Source of the DNA: an uncultured Lachnospiraceae bacterium
GTDB lineage: Bacteria; Bacillota; Clostridia; Lachnospirales; Lachnospiraceae
Direction of reading: 5' to 3'
Length of the DNA stretch: 56,025 nt
NCBI GenBank assembly: GCA_910577785.1
Contig: CAJTNT010000027.1
Coordinates: 1 to 56,025 of the forward strand
The position numbers were made by a program, and so were the translations under genes. Below the pieces are notes generated by a model, which had not been told where the DNA came from, made no database searches, and was given only the letters and a program-made list of their open reading frames with translations. Shown one piece after another: positions 8,194 through 16,588 of the stretch; the stretch's first letter is position 1, and each line of letters opens with the position of its first letter.

Positions 8194-9909
8194 TCAATCC
8201 AGCAATATCACGATTGCGTTTTCAATTGTACTCTGCATTTCTCCTAAATGTTCATGATAATAATCCTGATATTTAAATCCTCCAACAATCATAACATTGT
8301 CACCAGATAGAAGTTTTTCAATATGATTGCCATTTTCATCTACTGTCTAGGCTGGAAAGACACGAATTGTTTCTCCATTTCCACTAACATAGAAATTATC
8401 AAAAAATCCATCTACACACAATGTACCGCCAATACAAACACTTGTATTGTTATATGTTGAAGGACTTCTCATTAAGGTTTCTATATCCACTTGCTGTGCC
8501 ATATTTATTGTGTTTTGTATTTGGTCAAATTCCGTAGAAGCCTCGCCACCTTGTGAACCGCCAGGAAATCCCGAAATTAAAACAACCTTTCCTGTGCTGT
8601 CAACATAACAATCGTCTGCAACATACTCTCCCTCTGTGTCATATATGTAACCTTCTTCTGTGACAGAATAAGCCTCATACTCTGGAATGACATTCCCATT
8701 CACATCTACAATCTTTCCGTCTTTTCCATACAAAACACCATTTGCGACATCCTCAGCAAAATTTCCTGTAACATGTATATCATTTTCTTCCTGGTCTTCT
8801 ATGTTGCTCTCCAATCCTTCTGCATTCTCAGCGTTTAATGCTTCCTGAAGTTCTTCCTCCGTCAAATGCATTACATAGATTTGTGTGACTTTCCCATCAG
8901 CATGTGAGAGGACAATACTGTTGCCTGATTCCCTGTCAAGATATCCTGTAGAATCGTCCATCATGACGCCCTCGTGTTCCCCCTCCTTGGTGTACTGATC
9001 CGCTAGCAACTTATCTGCTTCTTCCAAACTCATCCCAATCCTTACCCCATGGAAACCCGGCACATCGCTTCCCGTTCCTTCAACCATTATCATATATACG
9101 TTTCCATCCATACCACTATTCACAAGAATATCTCCACCAGCAAGGGTATATCCCATATTATCCTCATCATAAGAAAATCCCAGGCCTTCCAATTCTTTTT
9201 CCGGCAGGCCCATAATATCTTCTAAATCAAGTTCCGTATCACCCGCATCTTCTTCATTCCCCATCTCTTGGCTGTCTGCCTTATAATCACCTTCTGTAAC
9301 ATCACTGATTAGGAATACTGGCATTTCTCCCTCTTCCCCCAAATATTTCAATACGCCATTAAAATATGCTTTCCCTGTTTCTTCATACGGCTCAGCATTT
9401 ATAAGCCACTCCCATTCTTTTACAGGCTTCTCATCTTCCTGCATTATAATGCCAACATTCACACCGCCCATACCTATATACACTGCATAATTATTCTTGT
9501 CTGTATTTCCTAATGGGAAATCAACGCTTATATCGGCCCTTACCATTCCTGGGAACCCGTCTTCCTTCCATTGCCCAAATCCGCCTGCTTCTTCAAGTGT
9601 TTTTATCTCTTCTGATGCCTCCTTGGTTCCCTGGCTGCTATTGCTACTGTCGTCCCCAGATGGCGTAAGGATAACCACAACAACCAAAAGCAGCAGTACT
9701 GCGCCAACTCCCAGCAGTATTTTTTTTGCTTTTCCCTTCTTTTTAGGCACATCCCCTTTATAATTTCTTTCTCTCTGGGCTGTTTGGGGATGATTGGGTG
9801 TTTCAGGCTTCTTTTCATTTTTTACAGCGCCCCCGCCAATCGCCTGCCCACAGTATGGGCATTTCTGCCAGCCGTCTTTTAACTCTTTACCGCATTTTTC
9901 ACAAAACAT
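8194..9909 (-). pseudogene. zinc-ribbon membrane protein A, interrupted by in-frame TAG near its end
   Basis: ATG 9909 opens a protein with an N-terminal zinc ribbon (C3-x2-C6 and C17-x2-C20), a short linker, one transmembrane helix (near residues 65-82) and a large acidic extracellular part of Gly/Asp-rich repeats (AYSVTEEGYIYDTEGEYV). TAG at 8347-8349 stops it after residue 520, within an OB-like C-terminal domain. The same frame continues coding-like for 50 residues (TVDENGNHIEKLL…) to TGA 8194. It is probably a nonsense-mutated or suppressed gene. It leads with the same MFC-x2-CG-GW-CP-x-CG pattern as its two upstream neighbours. Function unknown. Confidence 0.65.
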
Positions 9910-9928
9910 AATTTTCCCTCCTATAGTT

Positions 9929-10432
9929 TTATTCAGATAGCCAATATATTAACAGCAGTGCAGCTGCCACGAAAAATTCCACAATATGAGAAGCCATCCC
10001 GCAGCCTTTCTGCCGCCTGCCTGTCAGCAATTCTTTTGTATGCGCATAATTCCTTGGCCCGTAAATTAACCATATCCCGCTCTCGCAAAAAGTTATCTTC
10101 GCAAAAACAGGGAGAAGGTCTATAAACGCTCCCATCATTCCATGGCCATGCAACGCATTGTAGAAATCATATGTAAAAATAGTACAAAACAGATATGCCA
10201 GGTAAACTATAATTAATATACACATCGCTGTCCTCATTGGATGTCCCCGAATAAAACACTTGATTGCTTCCCATACTATTCTTAATTCATCGCTATCTTC
10301 CACGGCATCTGCCGTTTCCAATTGCTCTTTCTCCAGCAGTCCACCCTGGGCAGATGCAGCTCTTTCATAACCGCAATGAGGACAGACTAACCATCCCTCT
10401 TCCATTTTCTTTCCACATTTCCCGCAAAACAT
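9929..10432 (-). CDS. zinc-ribbon membrane protein B
   Basis: The 167-residue protein has an N-terminal zinc ribbon (MFCGKCGKKMEEGW, then CPHCG), a linker and about three hydrophobic segments (near residues 85-105, 115-133 and 148-165), so the ribbon probably faces the cytoplasm. It lies between two paralogous zinc-ribbon genes in one operon. Start ATG 10432 is preceded by GGAGGAAAA. No catalytic motif was seen. The ribbon could bind zinc, nucleic acid or a partner. The function is unknown. Confidence 0.6.
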   Translation of the reverse strand: MFCGKCGKKMEEGWLVCPHCGYERAASAQGGLLEKEQLETADAVEDSDELRIVWEAIKCFIRGHPMRTAMCILIIVYLAYLFCTIFTYDFYNALHGHGMMGAFIDLLPVFAKITFCESGIWLIYGPRNYAHTKELLTGRRQKGCGMASHIVEFFVAAALLLIYWLSE

Positions 10433-10543
10433 TTTTCCTCCTACAAATACTTCACTTCACTTATTTTGGGTACCGCTATTTGTTCCGTTGCTCTTTCCCC
10501 TGCCCCCCTTCTTTCTCTCGCATAGGATATACTCCCTCCCATC

Positions 10544-11122
10544 CTAACGCTTCATTTCTGCAAGGAAATCCGCCAGTTCCTCCGCATCCTTACTGTCCAT
10601 CATTGCATAGTTCATCTTTCTCCCATTACACTCCATAAGAACCTTTCCTGAATAAATTCCCACACGTTTTCCCGGCTGTACATTAGAAATTTCATGGTAA
10701 GGGCAGGCAACCACTTTCCGTAAAAATGCCAGTAATGAAAATGCCATGCGCCCAGTCTCAATATATATCAGCCTCCTATCCGTACAGACCATATAATTCC
10801 TGAACATTTTAGACTCTTTCAGATGGCCTATCACTGAATTCCTATACGCATGATAAAACCGGACGATTTCTTCCCCTGCTAACAGAACCTTTTCCAAATC
10901 TTTAGAAATTCCGCTTGCCCCGTATAATAGCACGACACTGCCCTTTGACGTAAATGCACTTTTTATCAGCTCCTCCTTTAATTCTTTCCGGCTCTTTGTC
11001 ATAGTAATGCCTTTCTCCACATTTGGAGCCTCTGGCATTTCCTCCTCCGCTAGCATAATTCCGCATTTTGGGCAGCTCCTCCATCCTTCTTCCAACTGTT
11101 CTCCACAATTTCTACAAAACAT
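10544..11122 (-). CDS. zinc-ribbon protein C with PH-like domain
   Basis: The 192-residue protein begins with the same zinc ribbon (MFCRNCGEQLEEGW, CPKCG). Its C-terminal part (about 70-190) looks like a bacterial PH domain: GEEIVRFYHAY, MVCTDRRLIYIE, VACPYHEISNV, VLMECNGRKM. Bacterial PH domains usually bind membranes or proteins. First gene of the three-gene zinc-ribbon operon. ATG 11122 follows AAAGGATAAAA. Stop is TAG. The combination suggests a membrane-associated complex with its neighbours, which is inference. Confidence 0.6.
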   Translation of the reverse strand: MFCRNCGEQLEEGWRSCPKCGIMLAEEEMPEAPNVEKGITMTKSRKELKEELIKSAFTSKGSVVLLYGASGISKDLEKVLLAGEEIVRFYHAYRNSVIGHLKESKMFRNYMVCTDRRLIYIETGRMAFSLLAFLRKVVACPYHEISNVQPGKRVGIYSGKVLMECNGRKMNYAMMDSKDAEELADFLAEMKR

Positions 11123-11433
11123 ACATTTTTATCCTTTCTTATTTTCTCTTTTCTTGTTCCCTTACTTCCTTACCAATCTCCCCTGTCTCGCCATGTCCCC
11201 ATTCCAACAAACAAACGGTCTCGGAAACTCTTTATAGCCCATATTTCCGCTCCTTTTCTGTTTCTCTTTTTTATTCCTCCCTCCACCTGTTTCTTCGTAT
11301 TATGTCACTTTTTGTTGACTTATGTATACATTATATACCTAATACATCAGTTATTCAAGAATTATTTTTCCAGTATAATTACCAAAAAAAGAATCCGGCT
11401 TCTTCCCGGATTCTGAATGCAGGGAGGCATACT
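11123..11433. promoter_or_regulatory. divergent control region of the zinc-ribbon operon and HTH gene
   Basis: This AT-rich interval separates divergent genes. It contains TTGACT followed by overlapping short inverted repeats (TATGTATACATTATATACC, 11322-11340), a plausible operator for the small HTH protein encoded just downstream. No gene was recognised in it. Confidence 0.4.
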
Positions 11434-11649
11434 ATGGTACGATTACGGATACTGGAAATCTTAGAAGAACAGAACCACTCCAAATACTGGCTCTTCAAGC
11501 AGATGGACTTAAGCTACCAGAACTTCAACCGCATGGTCACCAACCAGACCAAGTCCATCCGCTTTGAGAACCTCGACAAGCTCAGCGACCTCTTAGGCTG
11601 CTCTATCGGCGACCTGTTTGATAAGTCACCCGAGCCCAATGAAGAATAA
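11434..11649 (+). CDS. small XRE-family HTH regulator (HTH_26-like)
   Basis: The 71-residue protein has the layout of YozG/HTH_26 regulators: RILEILEEQNHSKYWL, then the recognition helix region SYQNFNRMVTNQ, then FENLDKLSDLLGCSIGDLFD. Start ATG 11434 has AGGGAGG six bases upstream. The longer upstream open frame lacks an RBS. It faces away from the zinc-ribbon operon and probably controls the shared intergenic region. Confidence 0.75.
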   Translation: MVRLRILEILEEQNHSKYWLFKQMDLSYQNFNRMVTNQTKSIRFENLDKLSDLLGCSIGDLFDKSPEPNEE

Positions 11650-11651
11650 AC

Positions 11652-11690
11652 AGGAGGGATGTTCTGGAAAATCCCCGGAACATCCCTCCT
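11652..11690. terminator. 13-bp perfect inverted repeat between convergent genes
   Basis: AGGAGGGATGTTC and GAACATCCCTCCT flank a 13-base loop. It lies between the HTH gene and the oppositely oriented gene at 11756. There is no strong T-run on either side, so termination is likely but not certain. Confidence 0.5.
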
Positions 11691-11755
11691 GCCGCATCAT
11701 CTTCTGTTTTCTTCCTGCTTTCATCATTACAGGCTGCACAGCCTCTTTTCCCCTG

Positions 11756-12019
11756 TCACTCCTGCATGCACTCTGCAAACAGCCGGAACGCATACCGGAA
11801 CCCCTGGACAAAGCCGTTCTCCTCCGCTGCGCTCGCTATGTAAAATCCACAGTCCCGGCATCTGGCATACTCTTCCTGCCCCCGGCCTTCCCCCTCGCTG
11901 CTTAGCAGGCTCCTGATTTCTTCCTCTGTCCCTTTACTGATTTTATCTGTGCCTTTCTGTTCCCGGAGCATATTCCGGTACATCTCCCGAATCATCTTAT
12001 CCATATCCTTTTCAGCCAT
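11756..12019 (-). CDS. hypothetical 87-residue protein (possibly DUF6809-like)
   Basis: Start ATG 12019 (MAEKDMDKMIREMY…). A helical N-terminal part, a CRDCG pair and a C-terminal FVQGFRYAFRLFAECM helix recall small clostridial proteins of the DUF6809 type, but the match is weak. RBS is poor. No catalytic motif. It stands alone in the element 1 accessory region. Confidence 0.5.
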   Translation of the reverse strand: MAEKDMDKMIREMYRNMLREQKGTDKISKGTEEEIRSLLSSEGEGRGQEEYARCRDCGFYIASAAEENGFVQGFRYAFRLFAECMQE

Positions 12020-12541
12020 GTGCCTTTGGCAGACCCTGCAAATGCCACTGCCGCCCCAAAAGCACATGCCCTTCCTCTCTTTCCACCTATTTTATTTACA
12101 ATACATTGCCCTGTTTTTTCCATGGGGAAAGACCGCCGAAAGGAATGCCGTTCCATCCCCACAGCCCGCATGCCCCTATCCTGGCTCCATGGGCTACGCC
12201 TGCCCAAAACGCCCTACAATTCTTATAGCCCCAGCCCCCTAAATGTTTCCTCTATTATACGGCACTGTCTCCATTACTGCAAGGCTACACCCCATAAAAG
12301 CCTAGATGTATAGCAGAACCTGCCCACAATGCCATCCCCATCTGCCACGCCGTGGTAAGCCCACTAAGGCTTCCCTTCCATATCTTCCCCCCTTTCCCTG
12401 CGCCTTTCCTGGCACGTCCTTTCTTAAATATTAATGAAGTTTCTGGCATGGAAAGAACCGGGGCTTCTGACACCCCGGTTCCCTGCCAATGTCAATCTTA
12501 CAGTACCAGACAAAAATACTACATCCCCCGGCATGGGGAAT
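12020..12541. other. gene-poor stretch with terminator
   Basis: No gene is supported. Short open frames on both strands lack RBS and protein-like composition. The stretch contains the terminator of the mobilization genes (12455-12481). The pyrimidine-rich plus strand is typical of untranslated sequence here. Confidence 0.4.
12455..12481 (-). terminator. hairpin terminator of the mobilization genes
   Basis: GAACCGGGG and CCCCGGTTC form a 9-bp perfect stem. On the minus strand TTTCC follows. It lies downstream of the relaxase gene. Confidence 0.5.
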
Positions 12542-13081
12542 CTATCCCATTATTTCTGCCACAGCCTCTATTCCCCTTAATACAGCCTCCCGGCGTTCCT
12601 CTTCTGGCAGGCTGGCAATATAATAGTTCCATACCAGCACATCTGCATACTGCTTCATTTCTTCCAGCCCTCCCGGCCCTATCCCGTATGCACGCCCGCT
12701 TTCATAAGACGTTGTGTTCACAATGAAGTGGATATGCAGGCTCCCCGTATCGGTATGTACCCCAAATACAGCCTGCCAGCCCTGGAAACAGTATTCTGCA
12801 AATGCATACCCTATCCAAAGGGCTTCCTGGGTTCCTATATACCCCATCTCATCCCTGCTGAATGACAGGATATAATGCATTGCCTGGCGCCCACCCTCCT
12901 TCCGGAAGTATTTCTTTACCTCCTCCATCTGGCAGTACATGCTGTCCGCATCCCCTATCAATACGCCCTGCGCACCATATACGTTATATGCCCCATCCTT
13001 TCCCTTAACTGCATAATTTACAAGGTTCTCAAGGTCTTCTTTCTTCCGGTAAGGTTCGTTTACAGCTTTAAGGACTGGCAT
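12542..13081 (-). CDS. minimal relaxase (MobA/VirD2 nuclease-domain only)
   Basis: The 179-residue protein resembles the catalytic domain of MOBP/VirD2-type relaxases. It has an N-terminal region with LVNYAVKGK, then LSFSRDEMG, and the metal-binding HIHFIVNTTSYESGRAYG motif (H-x-H near residue 115). Typical relaxases are over 300 residues with a C-terminal helicase, primase or coupling region, which is absent. It would nick the origin of transfer for mobilization by a helper element. The gene overlaps the MobC-like gene by 22 bases, so the two are translationally coupled. Confidence 0.65.
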   Translation of the reverse strand: MPVLKAVNEPYRKKEDLENLVNYAVKGKDGAYNVYGAQGVLIGDADSMYCQMEEVKKYFRKEGGRQAMHYILSFSRDEMGYIGTQEALWIGYAFAEYCFQGWQAVFGVHTDTGSLHIHFIVNTTSYESGRAYGIGPGGLEEMKQYADVLVWNYYIASLPEEERREAVLRGIEAVAEIMG

Positions 13082-13332
13082 AATTCCCTGGCCTCCTTTA
13101 TGATCTTATCCGTTTCCCCCGGGACGTCGATACCGCTTCCTATCTTGTTCAGGCTGGTCTTCATCCTTTGGACGGCAGACTTCTGCACTGCACCCAGCCC
13201 GCTCCGCCCCCTCTTATATATGGTGGAATTTAACACAAGATCCCCTAATTTCACCCCTCTGCGCTCAGCCATCCCATATAATTTCTTTTTTTCCTCCTCT
13301 GTGCATCGGAACTCAATTTTAGCACCCTTCAT
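13060..13332 (-). CDS. MobC-like relaxosome accessory protein
   Basis: The 90-residue protein has an N-terminal ribbon-helix-helix-like sequence (KIEFRCTEEEKKKLYGMAERRGVKLGDLV) and a C-terminal region resembling the MobC family (MKTSLNKIGSGIDVPG). Such proteins bind the origin of transfer and help the relaxase nick. It lies directly upstream of the relaxase gene and overlaps it. The origin of transfer probably lies in the AT-rich interval upstream (13333-13766). Confidence 0.65.
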   Translation of the reverse strand: MKGAKIEFRCTEEEKKKLYGMAERRGVKLGDLVLNSTIYKRGRSGLGAVQKSAVQRMKTSLNKIGSGIDVPGETDKIIKEARELCQSLKL

Positions 13333-13766
13333 CTTTTTTCCCCTTCCATAAATTTTTCTTTACTTCTTTGTTTATTGGTTATTTTTTCTTAACGGATGTT
13401 ATCATTGGTTAACCTTCCTTGCCATTCTTCCTGTCCCTTTATCTTTTCATCTGCTATTGGTTTCCATACCTGTCCATTTTTCTTAATGCACTTTAAAATA
13501 CTTTTCCATAATATATATATTTTCCTGCTGACACATCATTTTAAATGTTCATAGTTTTATCTTTTATTTTCTTTATCCCATACTGTAAGAGTTTACTTTT
13601 ATCTGTCTTCCCTCCACTGTTTTTATCTGCGGGCAGGGAACGTTAAACGCTTTTCTCCTTATATTAACAAGATTACAGAAATGTCGGACAAATTATCGGG
13701 AATGATATGGGATTAACAACAGAATAAACTATAGAATAAATTATTATGAAGATTGGAGGAATCCCC
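13333..13766. other. AT-rich interval upstream of mobC; candidate oriT and promoter region
   Basis: About 430 bp without a gene separate the divergent mobC-like and HTH genes. It contains TTGGTTA-type repeats (13375-13412: TTGGTTATTTTTTCTTAACGG then TTGGTTAACC) and many TTTTAT tracts. Position beside mobilization genes makes it the natural place for an origin of transfer, but no nick-site consensus was recognised. Confidence 0.3.
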
Positions 13767-13952
13767 ATGTACCAGAACGACCTTTCAGATTTGATAACCG
13801 TAGAGGAACTTTGCGAACTGCTTTTCATTGGGAAGAATGCCGCCTACAGGCTGTTAAACACAGGGGAGGTGAAGGCGTTCCGTATTGGGAGGGTCTGGAA
13901 AATCCCCAGGGAAGCCGTGTACGAATATGTCAGACGGAAAAGCCGCCTATGA
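13767..13952 (+). CDS. excisionase-family HTH protein (HTH_17), element 1 right side
   Basis: The 61-residue MerR-like winged HTH has the pattern of excisionase-family DNA-binding proteins: ITVEELCELLFIGKNAAYRLLNTGEVKAFRIGRVWKIPREAVYEYV. Start ATG 13767 has GGAGG seven bases upstream. An earlier ATG lacks one. Element 2 has an equivalent gene at its right side on the same strand (29114-29290). It could be a second directionality factor or a regulator. Confidence 0.75.
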   Translation: MYQNDLSDLITVEELCELLFIGKNAAYRLLNTGEVKAFRIGRVWKIPREAVYEYVRRKSRL

Positions 13953-14059
13953 CAATCCCAGAAAAGTCCATGGCAATGGGAAAATCCCCGGAAGGCTTTT
14001 TTCTTCCAGGGATTCCCTGCTTCAAAAATACATCTTTTTTATTTGGGGATTATTCCATT

Positions 14060-14084
14060 GGGATTCTGAGGCTTCCAGAATCCC
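14060..14084. terminator. 9-bp inverted repeat between convergent genes
   Basis: GGGATTCTG and CAGAATCCC enclose a 7-base loop, between the plus-strand HTH gene and the minus-strand Rpn-type gene. No strong T-run. Confidence 0.45.
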
Positions 14085-14115
14085 TGGCACTTCGTCTCAA
14101 ATACACTTTAAAAGG

Positions 14116-15078
14116 CTATGCAAGCTGCCTTCCATATTTTTGCAGATAATCCGCCGCCTGTTCCTGAGACAGCCCGGCTTTACTCTGCAGCCTGTTTATA
14201 ATGGCTGCATCATCAAGCCCATCATCCTGCCCCATTTCTATTATCATCTGTACCCTGCCTTGATATATCCCCTGCTGCACTCCTTGCTGTATTCCCTGAC
14301 GTATCAGTTTCTCCGATTCCGTCTCAATCACTGTCCCGCCCATGATATTCACCAGCCTTTCTTCATTCTTATTTCCATTTGTAATATGTGTAACAATCGT
14401 GTTCACAAACCCCATCAGGTCTACGATTTCACCATCTGACAGTGCGCCTCCCCTATGCAGGCGCACCATTTCATCCCTGAAGTACTCTAAATCCTTTACT
14501 GCGTCTTCTATGCTGCCCCCTGAGGTTATCTCCTTCTCATACCGCGCGATATAGAAAGGGATGTAAGGGAACAGCTGCTTTTCCACAATATATTCCTTTG
14601 TGAACTCCTCCAAGATTACATTCGCAGATTCATAATCCACGCTCTGCCCATCTGGGAATGTAAACGTAATCTTCGTTGTTTTTGGCGTCCTGTCCGTCCT
14701 CTTGACATAAATGATGGAAAACCTTGGCATTGGGATGACCGCATGGCCGATGTCCCATGACGCAAACTGCCTCGCAACGATAAAAGCATACTCAGCTATC
14801 CTGACTGCCATAGAGCCGTCGTCATAACTCTGGCATTCCAGCAGATAGACTTCACTTCCAATCTTCATCAGGAAGTCTGAAATCTGCTCCTTTATGTCGC
14901 TGCTCCCATCCGCTGTCTCATCCTCCGTCAGGTATCCTTCCGATGGCAGGATCTCTACCTTGGCATCCATTGGGTATTCTTTCCCAAAAATGTCATTGAT
15001 GACCGAAATGAAAAGCCGTTTATGCTTGCTTTTCATGGTCTTAAACACATTGTCATAGTCCGGTGTCTTCTTCTGCAT
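14116..15078 (-). CDS. Rpn/PD-(D/E)XK nuclease-family putative transposase 1
   Basis: The 320-residue protein resembles the Rpn family of recombination-promoting nucleases/putative transposases: YDNVFKTM…LFISVINDIFG at the N-terminus, then the nuclease core with D (ISDFLMKIG) and E-x-Q (YLLECQSYDDGS), then VRIAEYAFI. A tail rich in QGIQQGVQQGIYQG and helices follows, as is usual for these proteins. Start ATG 15078 follows GGGAG. It sits at the right end of element 1. A divergent paralogue sits across the junction at 15614-16564. Its role may be DNA cleavage or recombination. Confidence 0.75.
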   Translation of the reverse strand: MQKKTPDYDNVFKTMKSKHKRLFISVINDIFGKEYPMDAKVEILPSEGYLTEDETADGSSDIKEQISDFLMKIGSEVYLLECQSYDDGSMAVRIAEYAFIVARQFASWDIGHAVIPMPRFSIIYVKRTDRTPKTTKITFTFPDGQSVDYESANVILEEFTKEYIVEKQLFPYIPFYIARYEKEITSGGSIEDAVKDLEYFRDEMVRLHRGGALSDGEIVDLMGFVNTIVTHITNGNKNEERLVNIMGGTVIETESEKLIRQGIQQGVQQGIYQGRVQMIIEMGQDDGLDDAAIINRLQSKAGLSQEQAADYLQKYGRQLA

Positions 15079-15300
15079 ATGTTCTCCCTTCCACATATAT
15101 TCTTCCCATTCGGAAGATGGGATATCCTGTTTTTATTATATCGGCAAATATCAGATATTGCAATAGTACATAGCTTTGAGGGCTTTGCGTTCTTGGTGTC
15201 CTGCGTTCCTTTCCTGCATCGTACCTCATTCTTATTTCCTCCTGTCCCTATCTTACATACATGCCGCCGTCATCATAAATCCGGCAGGCGGCTGCACATG

Positions 15301-15339
15301 AAAAAAGATACCCCTAAAGGCACTGCCCTAAGGGGTATC
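15301..15339 (-). terminator. strong minus-strand terminator at right end of element 1
   Basis: On the minus strand GATACCCCTTA pairs with TAAGGGGTATC-type complement, followed by TTTTTT. It lies just beyond three TGGTACA repeats and the lysS-like tail. This mirrors the terminator at 29452-29490 that serves lysS, suggesting it once terminated lysS when element 1 abutted that gene. Confidence 0.8.
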
Positions 15340-15371
15340 TCTCCATAAATCTGCGCTATCCTGTTTTCAAA

Positions 15372-15408
15372 TGGTACAAAATTGGTACAAATTCAAAATT
15401 CTGGTACA
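15372..15408. repeat. three TGGTACA direct repeats (candidate integrase arm sites)
   Basis: TGGTACA occurs at 15372, 15383 and 15402, each in an AT-rich context. The 11- and 19-base spacing next to an attachment site is typical of arm-type sites for Tn916-like integrases. They belong to the right end of element 1. Confidence 0.5.
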
Positions 15409-15443
15409 GAAAATGTGGCTCTAACCCGCATAAACACTGGGTT

Positions 15444-15479
15444 TTACTTCTCAATATTCTTAAGCGTCGGGAACTTAAA
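15444..15479 (-). other. lysS-like 3' tail, candidate attachment site at the element 1/element 2 junction
   Basis: Twelve minus-strand codons read FKFPTLKNIEK followed by TAA. They resemble the end of the intact lysS (LLFPTMKTLGKESQ, stop at 29611). An upstream stop shows it is only a tail. On the plus strand the shared core is TCTT-A--CGT-GGGAAC. This is what an element that integrates in the lysS 3' end leaves at its distal boundary, so it marks attL of element 2 and the former attR of element 1. Confidence 0.6.
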
Positions 15480-15588
15480 CCACGTTTTTTGCTAACCTTC
15501 ACAACCATGCATAAGCCGTTATTCCAGGCTTTTCCTGCCACCCTCTCTAACACAAATCATTACATTTCTTTATATCCGGCAGAAATTC

Positions 15589-15615
15589 GGTGTCAAATTG
15601 GTGTCGGATGGTGTC
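15589..15615. repeat. three GGTGTC direct repeats (candidate Int2 arm sites)
   Basis: GGTGTC occurs at 15589, 15600 and 15610 (10-11 base spacing, one helical turn). The same hexamer recurs twice at the other end of element 2 (29560 and 29571, 11-base spacing). Matching helically phased repeats at both ends support integrase arm sites. Confidence 0.55.
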
Positions 15616-16564
15616 AAACCATCTGTTTCTGCAGCATACGCTCCTGCACAATTATAATGTCACTTAATGCCAGCTTACATAATTTAGCTATCTCTTCCGG
15701 CGCCATTCCAGACTCAAGCATATTTTCAACTATCTCAACTGCCATCTCTTCCCGTCCCTTATTACGCGCCTTTGATACCTCAGTATCTAATACCTTTCCA
15801 CCCATAATATCTCCAACTCCTTTCCTGATGCTTTCATAATTTTTTGCAAGATTCTGAACAACCCTGTTCGTCATGTCACGTATCTCTAAATACGAAAACT
15901 CTGTAAGCTTTCCTATGGAAACTGCATCTTCCAGCTTTAACATCGTGTCCACATAAAAATTCTTCAACTCCTCAATCCTATCCCTGCTTGCCTCTATTTC
16001 TGGAAATTTACTTTCCATATTAAAAATATAAAACGGTATTAAGAAATACAGCCTTTTTGTGAAAATATCTTCCATTGTGTAATCCCTGACATGGAGAGCC
16101 GGGACATAATAGGACGTTTCCCCGCCCGGCGTCCGCACAGAAATTTCCATCTGCTTTGGCACCGTTTTTTTACTGCGGAGAAAGATGATTGCAGAATGGG
16201 GGAACTCCACAATTAATTTTTCCCCCGTAACCGCCCCGTCATCCAACGCAATCTGTGCGGCGTATTCAAAAATCCGGATTAGAATCGTTCCATCTGAACT
16301 GCTGCTTTCACATTCTATGTGGTATTTTTTCTCCTGTTTCGTTGCTTTTCTGACGATTTCAAGCAACGTATCCGTAACCCGTTTCTCTTCCGCCCCGCCC
16401 TGCTGCTCCAAAAAATGCTCATTTGCCCTGCGTATGACTTTATCCTGCAGGGAATAATCTTCTCCAAATATCTCGTTGATAAGGGGAATTACCAAATCGT
16501 CACATTCCACCGTCAATGTCCGGCATACGTCATCATAAGGTGTATTCGATTCCACTTTTCCCAT
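15614..16564 (-). CDS. Rpn/PD-(D/E)XK nuclease-family putative transposase 2
   Basis: The 316-residue protein has the same layout as the gene at 14116-15078: YDDVCRTLTVECDDLVIPLINEIFG, DTLLEIV, an E-x-E in place of E-x-Q (YHIECESSSSDG), RIFEYAAQI, and a C-terminal helical tail (MAVEIVENMLESG). It belongs to the Rpn/PD-(D/E)XK transposase-like group. It lies downstream of integrase 2, between it and the attachment site. Start ATG 16564 follows AAAGGAGGCGG. The E-x-E variation may weaken catalysis. Confidence 0.7.
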   Translation of the reverse strand: MGKVESNTPYDDVCRTLTVECDDLVIPLINEIFGEDYSLQDKVIRRANEHFLEQQGGAEEKRVTDTLLEIVRKATKQEKKYHIECESSSSDGTILIRIFEYAAQIALDDGAVTGEKLIVEFPHSAIIFLRSKKTVPKQMEISVRTPGGETSYYVPALHVRDYTMEDIFTKRLYFLIPFYIFNMESKFPEIEASRDRIEELKNFYVDTMLKLEDAVSIGKLTEFSYLEIRDMTNRVVQNLAKNYESIRKGVGDIMGGKVLDTEVSKARNKGREEMAVEIVENMLESGMAPEEIAKLCKLALSDIIIVQERMLQKQMV

Positions 16565-16588
16565 AGTGCATCCGCCTCCTTTCTGTGC

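Noticed and set aside
5003..8349. A recoded genetic code in which TAG encodes an amino acid
   Set aside because: Several genes in the same elements (exonucleases, Int2, zinc-ribbon C) end with TAG at conserved positions, so general TAG recoding is unlikely.
15356..15553. 65-codon minus-strand ORF at the element junction
   Set aside because: It is a different frame over the lysS-like tail and repeat region, with low-complexity content and no RBS.
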